Below are positions 1 through 13,178 of a stretch of 64,000 bases of DNA, piece after piece. The stretch is from positions 1 to 64,000 of the forward strand of contig NZ_QMKQ01000003.1 of the NCBI RefSeq assembly GCF_003287975.1, written 5' to 3'. This DNA comes from Arthrobacter sp. AQ5-05. Lineage in GTDB: Bacteria; Actinomycetota; Actinomycetes; Actinomycetales; Micrococcaceae. The first letter of the stretch is position 1, and every line of letters begins with the position of its first letter. A program made the translations under genes and the position numbers. A model generated the notes under the pieces. That model had not been told where the DNA came from, made no database searches, and saw only the letters and a program-made list of their open reading frames with translations.

Positions 1-211
1 CGGTGGTGCGGCCGCGGACCATGTGCTGGTCGGAGCCGCAGATGTTGGTGCTCACGGTGCGCAGGATGGCCCCGTGCGGGACCTTGCGCCCCACGTTGGC
101 GGGGTTGACCCCGGGTCCGTCCCTGAGTTCAAGGGTGGGATACGGGGTATCGATGACCTCGACGACCCCGGGTTTCACGTAGGCTACGGCCTTGTTTCCA
201 GGCACGGGCAC
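1..211 (-). CDS. fdhA: Glutathione-independent formaldehyde dehydrogenase (zinc-type), N-terminal fragment
   Basis: Only the first 70 codons lie in the window; the gene continues past the left edge. The peptide contains STNICGSDQHMVRGRTT, a hallmark of FdhA/formaldehyde dismutase-type medium-chain dehydrogenases, in which the Cys of CGSDQH binds the catalytic zinc. Family members oxidise formaldehyde to formate with NAD and without glutathione; some act as dismutases, and the fragment cannot separate the two. The GTG start at 211 is chosen because GGAAGG (222-217) lies five bases upstream. In-frame GTGs at 214 and 205 are alternatives. The gene is transcribed away from rnhA, and the 268 bp between them show no other gene. 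Confidence 0.85.
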   Translation of the reverse strand, partial: MPVPGNKAVAYVKPGVVEVIDTPYPTLELRDGPGVNPANVGRKVPHGAILRTVSTNICGSDQHMVRGRTT

Positions 212-479
212 CACTACCTTCCGCAGTTCTGTTTCTTTCCGTCGGACGGGAACCGGGAAGCGAAAGCCTGTACGGGCGTTGCGGTGTGCGGGGAAAAGCA
301 GATCCCCGGGCGCGATGACGGCACCAAGCCTTCGATGGCGGTGTTGCATGGTGCCGCGGTCTCCGGCCCCCATCCCCTATGGCCCCAGCGTACGACTTGG
401 ACGCGGACAAGGCCATGGGTGGGCCCCGCCGAACTGCACCGATGTGAAAGCGTCGGTGGTGCCGTGGCAGGATTGAAAT

Positions 480-1469
480 ATGACGATCACCGCAGCCGCA
501 GACGGATCAGCCCTTGGAAACCCGGGACCGGCAGGATGGGCCTGGTACATCGACGACGACCGCTGGGCCGCCGGCGGCTGGGCCCACGGCACCAACAACA
601 TGGGCGAGCTCATGGCCGTGCTTGACCTTTTCCGCGCCACCGCGCACCTGCCCGAGGAGGAACTGCACATCCTGTGCGATTCCCAATACGTGATCAACTC
701 GGTGACCAAGTGGATGCCGGGCTGGAAGAAAAAGGGCTGGAAGAAGTCCGACGGCAAGCCGGTGCTGAATCTGGAGTTGCTCAAGGACATCGACGCCGCC
801 ATCAAGGGCCGCAAGTACACCTTCGAATGGGTCAAGGGGCACGCCGGGCACGAGCTCAATGAGGCCGCAGACGACCGTGCCCGCGCCGCGGCCACCGCCT
901 ACCAGGCCGGCCAGGAACCAGATGCCGGACCGGGGCTCGATGGTGTTCAGGGTGCGGCCGAAGGCACCGCCAACCACGCGGTTCCGGCGCCCGACGGCCA
1001 CGACTCGATGATCTTCGAGGACCTGGAAGCGCCGGTGCCGTCCGAACCGGTGCCGTCCGAACCGGTGCCGTCCGAACCTGTGCCTGCCGAACAGGTGCCG
1101 TCCGAACCGGCGGCCCGACTCGCCGCGGACGTGCAGATGGTCTTCGAACTGGAAACCGAGCTTCTCTCCCCGGCGGTGCGCGGGGACCTGACAGAGGTCA
1201 TGGCCTTCCTGCACCCGGAATTCCAGGAGATCAGCCGTGACGGTTCGCTGACAGACCGCTCCACCATCATCGCCGCGTTCAACGCCGCCGAGCCGCTGCC
1301 CACGGGCGGTGCGTTACAGGTTCTGGCCGCCACGCCATGGGGAATGGACAAGGTGCAACTGGCCTACCGGCTGCTGGCCGGTGACCAAGCGGTGCTGTGC
1401 TCGTCGTTCTGGCAGCGGGTCGACGGACGCTGGCTGCTGCGCTACCGCCAGGAAACGCCGACCGCCTAA
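480..1469 (+). CDS. rnhA: Ribonuclease HI fused to a C-terminal NTF2-like (DUF4440-type) domain
   Basis: Residues 1-140 are a complete RNase HI, which cuts the RNA strand of RNA-DNA hybrids. The four metal-binding acids are visible: D8 (ADGSALGNPG), E43 (NNMGELMAV), D67 (LCDSQYV) and D131 (NEAADDRA), with the flexible-loop H121 in WVKGHAGH. A Pro/Glu linker follows, with five VPSEP-type units at residues 185-210. The C-terminal ~115 residues look like an NTF2-like fold of the DUF4440 kind (LHPEFQEISRDG...; SSFWQRVDGRWLLRYRQE). At 329 residues it is about twice the usual RNase HI length. AGGA upstream supports the ATG at 480. What the second domain binds is unknown. Confidence 0.85.
   Translation: MTITAAADGSALGNPGPAGWAWYIDDDRWAAGGWAHGTNNMGELMAVLDLFRATAHLPEEELHILCDSQYVINSVTKWMPGWKKKGWKKSDGKPVLNLELLKDIDAAIKGRKYTFEWVKGHAGHELNEAADDRARAAATAYQAGQEPDAGPGLDGVQGAAEGTANHAVPAPDGHDSMIFEDLEAPVPSEPVPSEPVPSEPVPAEQVPSEPAARLAADVQMVFELETELLSPAVRGDLTEVMAFLHPEFQEISRDGSLTDRSTIIAAFNAAEPLPTGGALQVLAATPWGMDKVQLAYRLLAGDQAVLCSSFWQRVDGRWLLRYRQETPTA
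1035..1109 (+). repeat. 15-bp tandem repeat inside rnhA linker
   Basis: Five consecutive 15-bp units (GTGCCGTCCGAACCG and near copies) encode VPSEP, VPSEP, VPSEP, VPAEQ, VPSEP. The first three are identical at the DNA level; the fourth carries several substitutions. Such a repeat can change copy number by slippage, varying linker length between strains without breaking frame. Confidence 0.9.
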
Positions 1470-1522
1470 GCAGGTCGGCGGCCGTCGGGTGCGGGTGGGT
1501 CGGTAATGTGGGGGCCGTGACT

Positions 1523-2680
1523 ATGCAGAGAAACCACACCAATGTCATTGACCAGCGCTTCGCCCAGGTGGCCGAGCTGATGGATTCCTTCGCCGCCAAC
1601 GATTCGGACTACTCCGGGCAGCTGGCCATCTACCAGGACGGGAACCTGGTGCTGGACATGAGCGTCGGTGAGCACTGCACCCCTGACTCGATGACCGGGG
1701 TCTTCTCCTGCTCCAAGGGGGCCGGGGCCATCGTCATGGCACTACTGGTGCAGCAGGGCCTACTGGACCTGGATGCACCGGTGGCCGTGTACTGGCCCGA
1801 GTTCGCCGCCGCCGGCAAGGCATCGATCACCGTGGCGCAGTTGCTCAGCCACCAGGCGGGCCTGCCCGGGGTCGCCGGCGGGTTCACCCAGGAGGAACTG
1901 ATTGATTCGCGGCTGGCCGCCGGCATCATCGGGGCGACCGCACCGCTGTGGATCCCGGGCAGCACGCACAGCTACCATGCGCTGACCATGGGCGTGTTCA
2001 TGGAGGAACTCGCCCGCCGCTGCGCACAGGAAACCCTGCAGGAGATCTTCGAACGCCGCATCAGAGCCCCGCACGACATCGACTTCCACCTGGGCCTGCC
2101 CGAGGAACTTGAACCGCGCTTCCGCCCGGTGCTCAAGGGCGCCAACAGCGAGCCGGCTCCCTTCATCGACCCGTTCTCCCCGATGGGGCTGGCCATGAAC
2201 TCGACCGGCGGGTTCGAGGGACCCAAGGGGCCCAGCTTCGAGATCATGGACGTGCCCAATGTGCGGGCCATCCGCGAGGCCGGCCTGGCCGCGATCGGCG
2301 GGGTGGCGAACGCACGCGGGCTGGCCAAGCTCTATGCGCTGGTCAGCACCGGTTTCGTCGACGAATCCGGGGACGAGCACGCGCCGCTGCTGACCGCGGA
2401 AACCATTGCGGCGGTCAGCCAGGACCGGGTGTTCGGGCTGGACCGGGCCGGTGGCTATCCCGGGGCCTTCGGGATCGGGTTCATGAAGGCCCATGCGAAC
2501 AACGACTTCGGGTCCGCACGGGCCTTCGGCCACGACGGGGCCAACGCCTCGCTGGGCTACGCGGATCCGGCCTACGGATTGGCGCTGGGCTATGTCCCGG
2601 CACGGGCCGAGGCCAACGGGACCGGGTCGCGCGGCGGGCAGCTGAGCGTGCTGGCCCGCCAGGTGCTGCTGGCCGGCTAG
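1523..2680 (+). CDS. Serine hydrolase, class C beta-lactamase / family VIII esterase type
   Basis: A 385-residue protein with the beta-lactamase-fold S-x-x-K motif at S62-C-S-K65 (VFSCSKGAG), the SH-x-AGLP segment (LLSHQAGLPG) typical of EstB-like esterases, and a C-terminal GHDGANASLGYADP stretch in place of the KTG/HGG box. This set fits family VIII carboxylesterases and D-aminopeptidase-like hydrolases better than true beta-lactamases. No signal peptide is visible, so it is probably cytoplasmic. The ATG at 1523 is preceded by GGGGG at 1510-1514 with 8-base spacing; a GTG at 1517 is possible but too close. The stop overlaps that of the convergent small gene. Confidence 0.8.
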   Translation: MQRNHTNVIDQRFAQVAELMDSFAANDSDYSGQLAIYQDGNLVLDMSVGEHCTPDSMTGVFSCSKGAGAIVMALLVQQGLLDLDAPVAVYWPEFAAAGKASITVAQLLSHQAGLPGVAGGFTQEELIDSRLAAGIIGATAPLWIPGSTHSYHALTMGVFMEELARRCAQETLQEIFERRIRAPHDIDFHLGLPEELEPRFRPVLKGANSEPAPFIDPFSPMGLAMNSTGGFEGPKGPSFEIMDVPNVRAIREAGLAAIGGVANARGLAKLYALVSTGFVDESGDEHAPLLTAETIAAVSQDRVFGLDRAGGYPGAFGIGFMKAHANNDFGSARAFGHDGANASLGYADPAYGLALGYVPARAEANGTGSRGGQLSVLARQVLLAG

Positions 2681-2949
2681 ATGACCCCGGAGTAGGAGTC
2701 GTTCAGGTGCTGGTCGCCGCGGATTTCCTCGAGCCAGGGGATCTGCGCGGGGTCGGTGCCCTGGTGGGTGGGCACGACGTCGCAGCGCACCTCGTAGGTG
2801 TCCGGGCCCACGGAAACCGGGCCGCTGCCGTCCGCCCCGGGGTCGTGCGCGTGCTCCGGCATGCTGAGGGGATCGGCACCGTGGCCAATGACGTTCCGGG
2901 CCCGCTGCCCGTTGGTGCGGTGGGTCTTGCGCCGGTTTGTGGTCTTCAT
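2677..2949 (-). CDS. Small hypothetical protein, 90 aa
   Basis: Not a family I recognise. It starts MKTTNRRKTHRTNGQ, a basic N-terminus, then becomes acidic, with a segment resembling a short beta-rich domain (DTYEVRCDVVPTHQGTD) and a C-terminus ending in NDSYSGVI. The ATG at 2949 has a GGAAAA stretch just upstream. Its stop codon overlaps the stop of the convergent serine hydrolase by four bases. Third-position G/C is high throughout, as in neighbouring genes, and no signal peptide or membrane segment is present. Confidence 0.55.
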   Translation of the reverse strand: MKTTNRRKTHRTNGQRARNVIGHGADPLSMPEHAHDPGADGSGPVSVGPDTYEVRCDVVPTHQGTDPAQIPWLEEIRGDQHLNDSYSGVI

Positions 2950-3099
2950 GTTTTCCAGCGTGCGCGCGTTGGCTAGGTGCCCGCTGTGTGCCGGCACGGT
3001 GCAGCCGGTGAGTGATGTCAACGAGGCCGGGCCCCGGGTGGTGCGCAGCGTGTCACCTCGGTGCCGGAACAAGGGTGGTGGCGGCGATACGCTGGGGGC

Positions 3100-3876
3100 G
3101 TGGAATTTTCGAAACGATATCTGGCCCTGGGCGACTCGTTCACCGAGGGCATGGGCGATGTGGACGGGGACCGGCCGAACCAGGTGCGCGGCTGGGCCGA
3201 CCGGGTTGCCGAGCAACTCTGTGCGGACCCGGAGTGGGGATATGCCAACCTGGCGATCCGCGGCAAGAAGGTCGGGCAGGTGATCGCCGAACAGCTGCCC
3301 GTGGCCTTGTCCATGCGCCCGACGCTGGTCAGCCTGTACATGGGCGGTAACGACATCCTGCGTCCCAGCGTCGACATCGACGCCATGATGTCCAGGTACG
3401 AGGAGACGGTTGGCCGGCTGGCCGCAACCGGCGCCTCGCTGCTGCTGTTCACCGGGTTTGATTCCAACGGCTCGGCGATCTTCGAAAAGACCCGCGGCCG
3501 CACCGCCATCTACAACGAGGCCGTACGGGAGATCGCCGAGCGACACGGGGCAGTGATCGCCGACTACTGGCGCTGGCGCGAATTCCAGGACTGGCGCTAC
3601 TGGGCCCCCGACCGACTGCACATGGGCACCGCCGGACACACCCTGATGTCCAGGAAGGTGCTCGAGGTCCTGGAACAGGACAGCGACATCCAGATACCCG
3701 AGCTCCCGCCGCTGGTTGAGCAGTCGTGGGCCGCAAAGCTGCGAGCGGACGCGGTCTGGGCCAAGGAATTCCTGGCCCCGTGGGTCAAGCGCCGGCTGAC
3801 CGGGACCTCGTCGGGGGACAGCCTGTCCGCCCGGTACCCGCGCTACGTCTCGCTTCAGGCACCGGCGGCCCGGTAG
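3100..3876 (+). CDS. SGNH/GDSL-family hydrolase
   Basis: A 258-residue GDSL-like lipase/esterase. Block I is YLALGDSFTEG with the nucleophile S13; the oxyanion Gly and Asn blocks appear as NLAIRG and MGGND; the catalytic Asp-His pair sits in APDRLHMGTAGH, followed by a ~65-residue C-terminal tail. No signal peptide, so probably cytoplasmic. The natural substrate is unknown; the family cleaves acyl and acetyl esters. The GTG at 3100 starts directly at the conserved domain (VEFSKRYLALGDS); a G-run sits very close upstream, so the ribosome site is not ideal, but no better start exists. Confidence 0.85.
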   Translation: MEFSKRYLALGDSFTEGMGDVDGDRPNQVRGWADRVAEQLCADPEWGYANLAIRGKKVGQVIAEQLPVALSMRPTLVSLYMGGNDILRPSVDIDAMMSRYEETVGRLAATGASLLLFTGFDSNGSAIFEKTRGRTAIYNEAVREIAERHGAVIADYWRWREFQDWRYWAPDRLHMGTAGHTLMSRKVLEVLEQDSDIQIPELPPLVEQSWAAKLRADAVWAKEFLAPWVKRRLTGTSSGDSLSARYPRYVSLQAPAAR

Positions 3877-3902
3877 CCAAAGGTCGTACCGCTGGCCAGG
3901 AA

Positions 3903-4259
3903 ATGTTCGAGGGTGCTTTGCTGGCGGGCATGGACGGGCAACAGGCACCGCCGGGACAACACGAGGATGAACCGCACAACCCGGGTGCGGCCGAAAGGCT
4001 GAACTGGCTGTGCGCCGGGGTACTCGGAGCCAACGACGGGATCGTCTCTGTCGCCGCCGTGGTCGTCGGCGTTGCCGGTGCCACAACGGCCCACGGGCCG
4101 ATCCTGGCGGCCGGGGCCGTCGACCCGAACACCGGGTCCTCGCTGCGCGCCGTGCGCGTGCGCTACAGCAACCAGTGGGGCCCGCCGTATTCCGTGGACG
4201 TCGGCCCGCGCTTCGAGGCCAAGCCGAATTGCCTGCTCGACGACGCAGAAGACGACTAG
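3903..4259 (+). pseudogene. Truncated VIT1/CCC1-type transporter joined to an unrelated tail
   Basis: Residues ~32-65 carry the first membrane segment of the VIT1/CCC1 iron-manganese transporter family (RLNWLCAGVLGANDGIVSV...), ending at about PILAAG. Family members run to ~230-250 residues and have further helices and an SMAAGEYVS-like second helix, all absent here. The frame instead runs into ~48 soluble residues (VDPNTGSSLRAVRVRY... to DDAEDD) with no VIT similarity that I can recognise. The simplest reading is a deletion fusion of two genes, so transport is unlikely. It lies just before the glycine riboswitch promoter. Confidence 0.7.
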
Positions 4260-4363
4260 CGGGGATCCGCGTCCCCGCGGGGAGGGCCAGACGGGCCCGA
4301 AGCCTGACAATTCCCGAGCGGGCACCCAAAAACCATCGCTGGCTTGGGCAGGGGGTGCCCGTG

Positions 4364-4392
4364 TTGTTTGGCTCACGCTTCGCCGGTAGGAT
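4364..4392 (+). promoter_or_regulatory. Sigma-70-type promoter of the gcv riboswitch transcript
   Basis: TTGTTT at 4364-4369 and TAGGAT at 4387-4392 are separated by 17 bp. This matches housekeeping promoter geometry and lies about 40 bp upstream of the first aptamer. Confidence 0.65.
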
Positions 4393-4429
4393 GGGAGCCG
4401 TGCCTCGAAAGAGGCGCAGCCACTGACAT

Positions 4430-4655
4430 GCGGCGGGAGAGTCCCGTTCAGCGAAAGTTGGTCGGGCGCCGTAGGAGCAATTCCTCCCCGGGAAACTCTC
4501 AGGCCCCCGTACCGCCGCGAAGAGGCAACTCTGGAAAGTAGCAACATCGCCGTTCGGCGGTGCGGCTCACCGAAGGTGCAAGCACGTGAATCCGGCCTGA
4601 TGTCGGATACGTCGCGGAAACTCTCAGGTCACAGCAACAGGGTCGGGGAGGAACT
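4430..4655 (+). ncRNA. Tandem glycine riboswitch (gcvT-type aptamers I and II)
   Basis: Two glycine aptamers lie between the promoter and gcvP. Aptamer I has GCGGGAGAGTCCCG, GCGCCGTAGGAGCAA and GGAAACTCTCAGG, running to about 4540. Aptamer II has CACCGAAGGTGCAAGC near 4568-4583 and a second GGAAACTCTCAGG at 4616-4628. These are the conserved core strings of the gcvT motif. The pair ends ~50 bp before the gcvP start. The known family response is activation of glycine cleavage genes when glycine is abundant. No obvious poly-U terminator lies between aptamer II and gcvP, so control of translation or of another termination mode is possible. Confidence 0.93.
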
Positions 4656-4704
4656 TGCAGCTCGTTCGGCGTGCGCGCACGCCGATGACCCAATGGAGTT
4701 CCCC

Positions 4705-7542
<2,838 letters not shown>

Positions 7543-7582
7543 TCCAAGACCACTCGTTTCTTGCCTCACGAAAGGTAGCTTG

Positions 7583-8695
<1,113 letters not shown>

Positions 8696-8697
8696 CG

Positions 8698-8738
8698 TTG
8701 TCGGTGGCGGGGGCGCACCGTGCCCCCGCCACCGACAA
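8698..8738 (+). other. Perfect 17-bp stem-loop between gcvT and gcvH
   Basis: Bases 8698-8714 (TTGTCGGTGGCGGGGGC) pair perfectly with 8722-8738 around a 7-base loop. It starts just after the gcvT stop and lacks a following T-run. It is more likely a partial attenuator or an mRNA-end stabiliser that sets different gcvPT and gcvH-glyA levels than a full terminator. Confidence 0.75.
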
Positions 8739-8784
8739 ACAACCAGCATCACCACCAGTCATTCTTCGAGAGGAAACATCCACC

Positions 8785-9161
8785 ATGAGCAAGGTTCTTG
8801 CCTCCCTCCGCTACTCCGCCGAGCACGAATGGGTCGATGGATCGACCCCGACCAAGGTCGGCATCACCCAGGTTGCCGCCGATGCACTGGGCGACGTCGT
8901 GTACGTCGACCTGCCAGAGGTCGGCGACGCCGTCACCGCCGGTGAGACCTGCGGCGAGGTCGAGTCGACCAAGTCGGTCTCCGACCTCTACGCACCGGTC
9001 ACCGGCACCATCGTTGCCGTCAACCAGGACGCCATCGACAACCCGGCCATCCTGAACGAGGACCCCTACGGCGCCGGCTGGCTGTTCACCGTCGAGGTCA
9101 CCGAGGAAGGCCCGCTGCTCTCGGCAGCGGACTACGCCTCCGCAAACGGCGGCGATGTAGC

Positions 9162-9165
<4 letters not shown>
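8785..9165 (+). CDS. gcvH: Glycine cleavage system H protein
   Basis: A 126-residue lipoyl carrier that shuttles the aminomethyl intermediate between the P, T and L proteins. The lipoylated lysine is K63 in [18 protein letters not shown], and the HEWV start of the family is present ([10 protein letters not shown]). AGAGGAAA precedes the ATG. Its TGA overlaps the glyA GTG (GTGA), indicating translational coupling. The L protein (lpd) is not in this window. Confidence 0.97.
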
Positions 9166-10481
<1,316 letters not shown>

Positions 10482-10505
10482 TCCCGGTTCGCCAACAACC
10501 TCGCT

Positions 10506-10538
10506 GCGAGCCCGGGATCCACAAGGTCCCGGGCTCGC
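10506..10538 (+). terminator. Terminator-like hairpin after glyA
   Basis: A 12-bp perfect stem (GCGAGCCCGGGA with its complement at 10527-10538) around a 9-base loop. No T-run follows, so termination efficiency is uncertain, but the hairpin suggests sdaA is at least partly separate from the gcv transcript. Confidence 0.6.
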
Positions 10539-10624
10539 GGTCTCTGCACCACCGACAGTGACGCGCCTCACCAACCCGCGTGTCGGCTCCCACCCCAGTA
10601 GCGTCTCTTGAAAGAAGTATTCTC

Positions 10625-12040
10625 GTGGCTATCAGCGTCTTTGATCTTTTCACCGTCGGCATCGGGCCCTCGTCCTCGCATACGGTGGGGCCCATGCGAG
10701 CGGCCCACGCCTTCGCCGCCAAGCTGGTGCGCGAGGAGCACCTCGCGAACACCGCCACCCTGCGTGTCGATGTCTACGGGTCGCTGGCCGCCACCGGCCG
10801 CGGACACGGAACATTCACAGCGATCATGCTCGGCCTCGAGGGCTACGAGCCCGAGGCCATCCTGCCCGAAGAAGTCGATGTGCGCCTGGAAGACATGGCC
10901 GCCACGGGCAAGCTGCAGCTGTGCAAGGCCGTGGGCGAGGGTGCAGGCAAGGAACTGGACTACAAGGTGGAGGACATGATCCAGCACCCGCTGACCATTC
11001 TGCCGCGGCACACCAACGGCATGAAGATGGCAGCCCTGGATGCGGACGGCAACGTCCTGGCCGAGGACACCTACTACTCGGTGGGCGGCGGCTTCATCGT
11101 GCGCGAGGGCGCCGAGGACAAGCTGGCGGAAAACTTCAAGGAAGCGGTCAACAAGCAGCCCTACCCGTTCACCACCGCCGCCAAGTTGCTCGAGCACTGC
11201 GCCACCACCGGGCTGTCAATCGCCGGGGTCATGGCAGCCAACGAGGAAGCGTACCGCTCCAAGGAAGAGATCAGGGAAGGGCTGCTGCACATCTGGCAGG
11301 TCATGGAGGACTGCAAGAACTCGGCCCTGGAGCGCGAGGGAGTACTTCCCGGTGGGCTGAAGGTCCGTCGTCGTGCCCCCGAATGGCACAAGCGCCTGGC
11401 CAAAGAGGACAAAGACCGCGATCCGGTGTTCTGGCAGGAATGGGTGAACCTTGTGGCGCTGGCCGTCAACGAGGAAAACGCCTCCGGTGGGCGCGTGGTC
11501 ACCGCCCCGACCAACGGAGCCGCCGGAATCATCCCCGCGGTGATGTTCTACGCGACCCACTACGCACCCGGTGCCAAGTACTGGAACCAGGAGGAGCGCG
11601 AGGACGTCATCGTGCGCTTCATGCTCACCGCGGCCGCCATCGGGGTGCTCTACAAAGAACAGGCCTCGATCTCCGGTGCCGAGGTCGGCTGCCAGGGCGA
11701 GGTCGGCTCGGCCTCCTCGATGGCGGCCGGCGCGCTGGCCGAGATCCTGGGCGGCACCGTTGACCAGGTGGAAAATGCCGCGGAAATCGCCATGGAGCAC
11801 AACCTGGGCCTGACCTGTGACCCGATCGGTGGACTCGTGCAGATCCCGTGCATCGAACGCAACGCGATCGCCGCCTCCAAGGCCATCAATGCGGCGAAGA
11901 TGGCACTGATGGGCGATGGGCAGCACCACGTCACCCTCGACGAGGTCATCATCACCATGCGCGAAACCGGCAAGGACATGAGCTCGAAGTACAAGGAAAC
12001 CGCGATGGGCGGCCTGGCCGTGAACGTCATCGAATGCTAG
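10625..12040 (+). CDS. sdaA: L-serine ammonia-lyase, single-chain iron-sulfur type
   Basis: A 471-residue serine deaminase with fused beta and alpha domains, converting L-serine to pyruvate and ammonia. The N-terminus reads [19 protein letters not shown]. Three candidate [4Fe-4S] cysteines are in [20 protein letters not shown] and QIPCIERNA. The protein ends NVIEC, like type II enzymes whose C-terminal Cys occupies the active site. The GTG at 10625 has GAAAGAAG upstream and begins at the conserved domain. Placed after gcvPTH-glyA, it completes a glycine-serine-pyruvate route. Confidence 0.95.
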   Translation: MAISVFDLFTVGIGPSSSHTVGPMRAAHAFAAKLVREEHLANTATLRVDVYGSLAATGRGHGTFTAIMLGLEGYEPEAILPEEVDVRLEDMAATGKLQLCKAVGEGAGKELDYKVEDMIQHPLTILPRHTNGMKMAALDADGNVLAEDTYYSVGGGFIVREGAEDKLAENFKEAVNKQPYPFTTAAKLLEHCATTGLSIAGVMAANEEAYRSKEEIREGLLHIWQVMEDCKNSALEREGVLPGGLKVRRRAPEWHKRLAKEDKDRDPVFWQEWVNLVALAVNEENASGGRVVTAPTNGAAGIIPAVMFYATHYAPGAKYWNQEEREDVIVRFMLTAAAIGVLYKEQASISGAEVGCQGEVGSASSMAAGALAEILGGTVDQVENAAEIAMEHNLGLTCDPIGGLVQIPCIERNAIAASKAINAAKMALMGDGQHHVTLDEVIITMRETGKDMSSKYKETAMGGLAVNVIEC

Positions 12041-12061
12041 CGGCGTAGTTGGTTGCCCGTT

Positions 12062-12119
12062 GCGGCCCCGCGGGTGCCGTGGACCGGAATCCTCCGGGCC
12101 ACGGCACCCGCGGGGCCGC
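12062..12119. terminator. Strong hairpin terminator after sdaA
   Basis: A 21-bp perfect stem (12062-12082 with 12099-12119) and a 16-base loop, the most stable type of hairpin in this part of the window. TGCTTTCCC follows. It separates sdaA from the GNAT gene. Confidence 0.8.
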
Positions 12120-12163
12120 CGTGCTTTCCCGGTGAGGGGGGGTGGGCTGATAGCGTTCGAACC

Positions 12164-12685
12164 ATGCTTGAAATTCGACCCTTCACCCCCGCCGACGGCC
12201 CCGAAGCGCTTGCCGCGCGCACCGAACTGGACGCCGAGGACTTTGATTTCCTGCTCGGCTACTCCGCCCGGCGAGGCTTTGATTCCTACCTGGAACAATT
12301 GCGGGCGCACGAGGACGGAGTGGGCCTGCCTCCGGGCTGGGTCCGCTCGGCCCTGTGGGGCGCCTTCGTCGACGGGCAGCTGGTGGGCCGCACCTCCATC
12401 CGGTTCGAGCTCAACGAGAACCTGCGGGCCGTTGGGGGGAACATCGGCTACGCGGTGCGTCCCGCGCACCGGAGGCGCGGCTACGCCACCCAAATCCTGC
12501 GCCTGTCCCTGGCGCAACTGGCCCAGCGCAACATCGGCACGGCGCTGGTGACCTGCCGGGAGGACAACCTCGCCTCGGCCCGAACCATCGAGGCCAATGG
12601 GGGAGTGCTGGAAAACATCATCGAGGCCTCCGACGGGCCGACCAAGCGGTACTGGGTTCCCACCTCCGCGACGCCCCGGGGCTGA
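12164..12685 (+). CDS. GNAT-family N-acetyltransferase
   Basis: A 173-residue acetyl-CoA-dependent acyltransferase. Motif A is GYAVRPAHRRRGYATQILRL (R/Q-x-x-G-x-G/A pattern), followed by the VTCREDNLASARTIEANGG motif B region found in small GNATs that resemble toxin or ribosomal-protein acetylases. The substrate cannot be inferred. It is monocistronic, with a long gap to mgtE downstream. The ATG is at 12164; no strong Shine-Dalgarno, only GGTGGG further upstream. Confidence 0.85.
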   Translation: MLEIRPFTPADGPEALAARTELDAEDFDFLLGYSARRGFDSYLEQLRAHEDGVGLPPGWVRSALWGAFVDGQLVGRTSIRFELNENLRAVGGNIGYAVRPAHRRRGYATQILRLSLAQLAQRNIGTALVTCREDNLASARTIEANGGVLENIIEASDGPTKRYWVPTSATPRG

Positions 12686-12705
12686 ACCCGGGGCCGGGAC
12701 CCGCA

Positions 12706-12736
12706 TTGGCCGTTCGAAGCAGTGGTGGCCTAGGAT
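12706..12736 (+). promoter_or_regulatory. Candidate promoter of the mgtE leader
   Basis: TTGGCC at 12706-12711 and TAGGAT at 12731-12736 with a 19-bp spacer. A start near 12743 would give a ~435-nt untranslated leader before mgtE. Confidence 0.45.
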
Positions 12737-12742
12737 GGGAAG

Positions 12743-13178
12743 GACGCCCCGATCCGGTGCGGCTTGCCCGGAAAACGGCGGCCGCCCAGGGATTTTCGGG
12801 CCCCGAGGACGGATGGAGGTGACCGCACGCATGGATGACGGACCTAGTCGATCTACCACGCCGCGCGAGCACCACCCGGGTGCTCGGGAACCCCTGACCC
12901 TCCAGCACTGATCCTCACCCCCCTCCGCCGGATGCCACGCACCGGTGCACCGGGGGCAATGGACCCCACGCACCCCTTGCGCGCACCGCGCCGGGGCTGC
13001 GGATCCCCGATGAACGGATCACGGCTGGAGGCCACCGCGGGCCGTCCCGAGGATTCCGGCGCTGCTGCGCGGTTGTGTTCTTGCGCAACACCCAGCCCAC
13101 ACCACCCATTCCTGGCACACGTCGCCGGCACGCGCCGGCGCGATGCATGCGTGTGTTTTCACCGGAGGGAACCGGATC
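12743..13178 (+). promoter_or_regulatory. Long structured 5' leader of mgtE, candidate cis-regulatory RNA
   Basis: About 435 bp without a convincing gene. TGGAGG at 12814-12819 can close with CCTCCA at 12899-12904, enclosing an 8-bp hairpin (12866-12873 with 12879-12886). A short stretch, GGTGACCGCACGCATGGA, loosely recalls the start of the M-box (ykoK) magnesium riboswitch, but the rest of that consensus is not seen. A GC-rich hairpin (13123-13129 with 13134-13140) sits just before the Shine-Dalgarno. Long leaders on Mg transporter genes are often Mg-responsive; that is inference here. Confidence 0.4.

Noticed and set aside
12743-13178. Definite M-box magnesium riboswitch before mgtE
   Set aside because: Only a short opening segment resembles the consensus; the conserved core and closing strand were not found, so it is reported as a candidate leader only.
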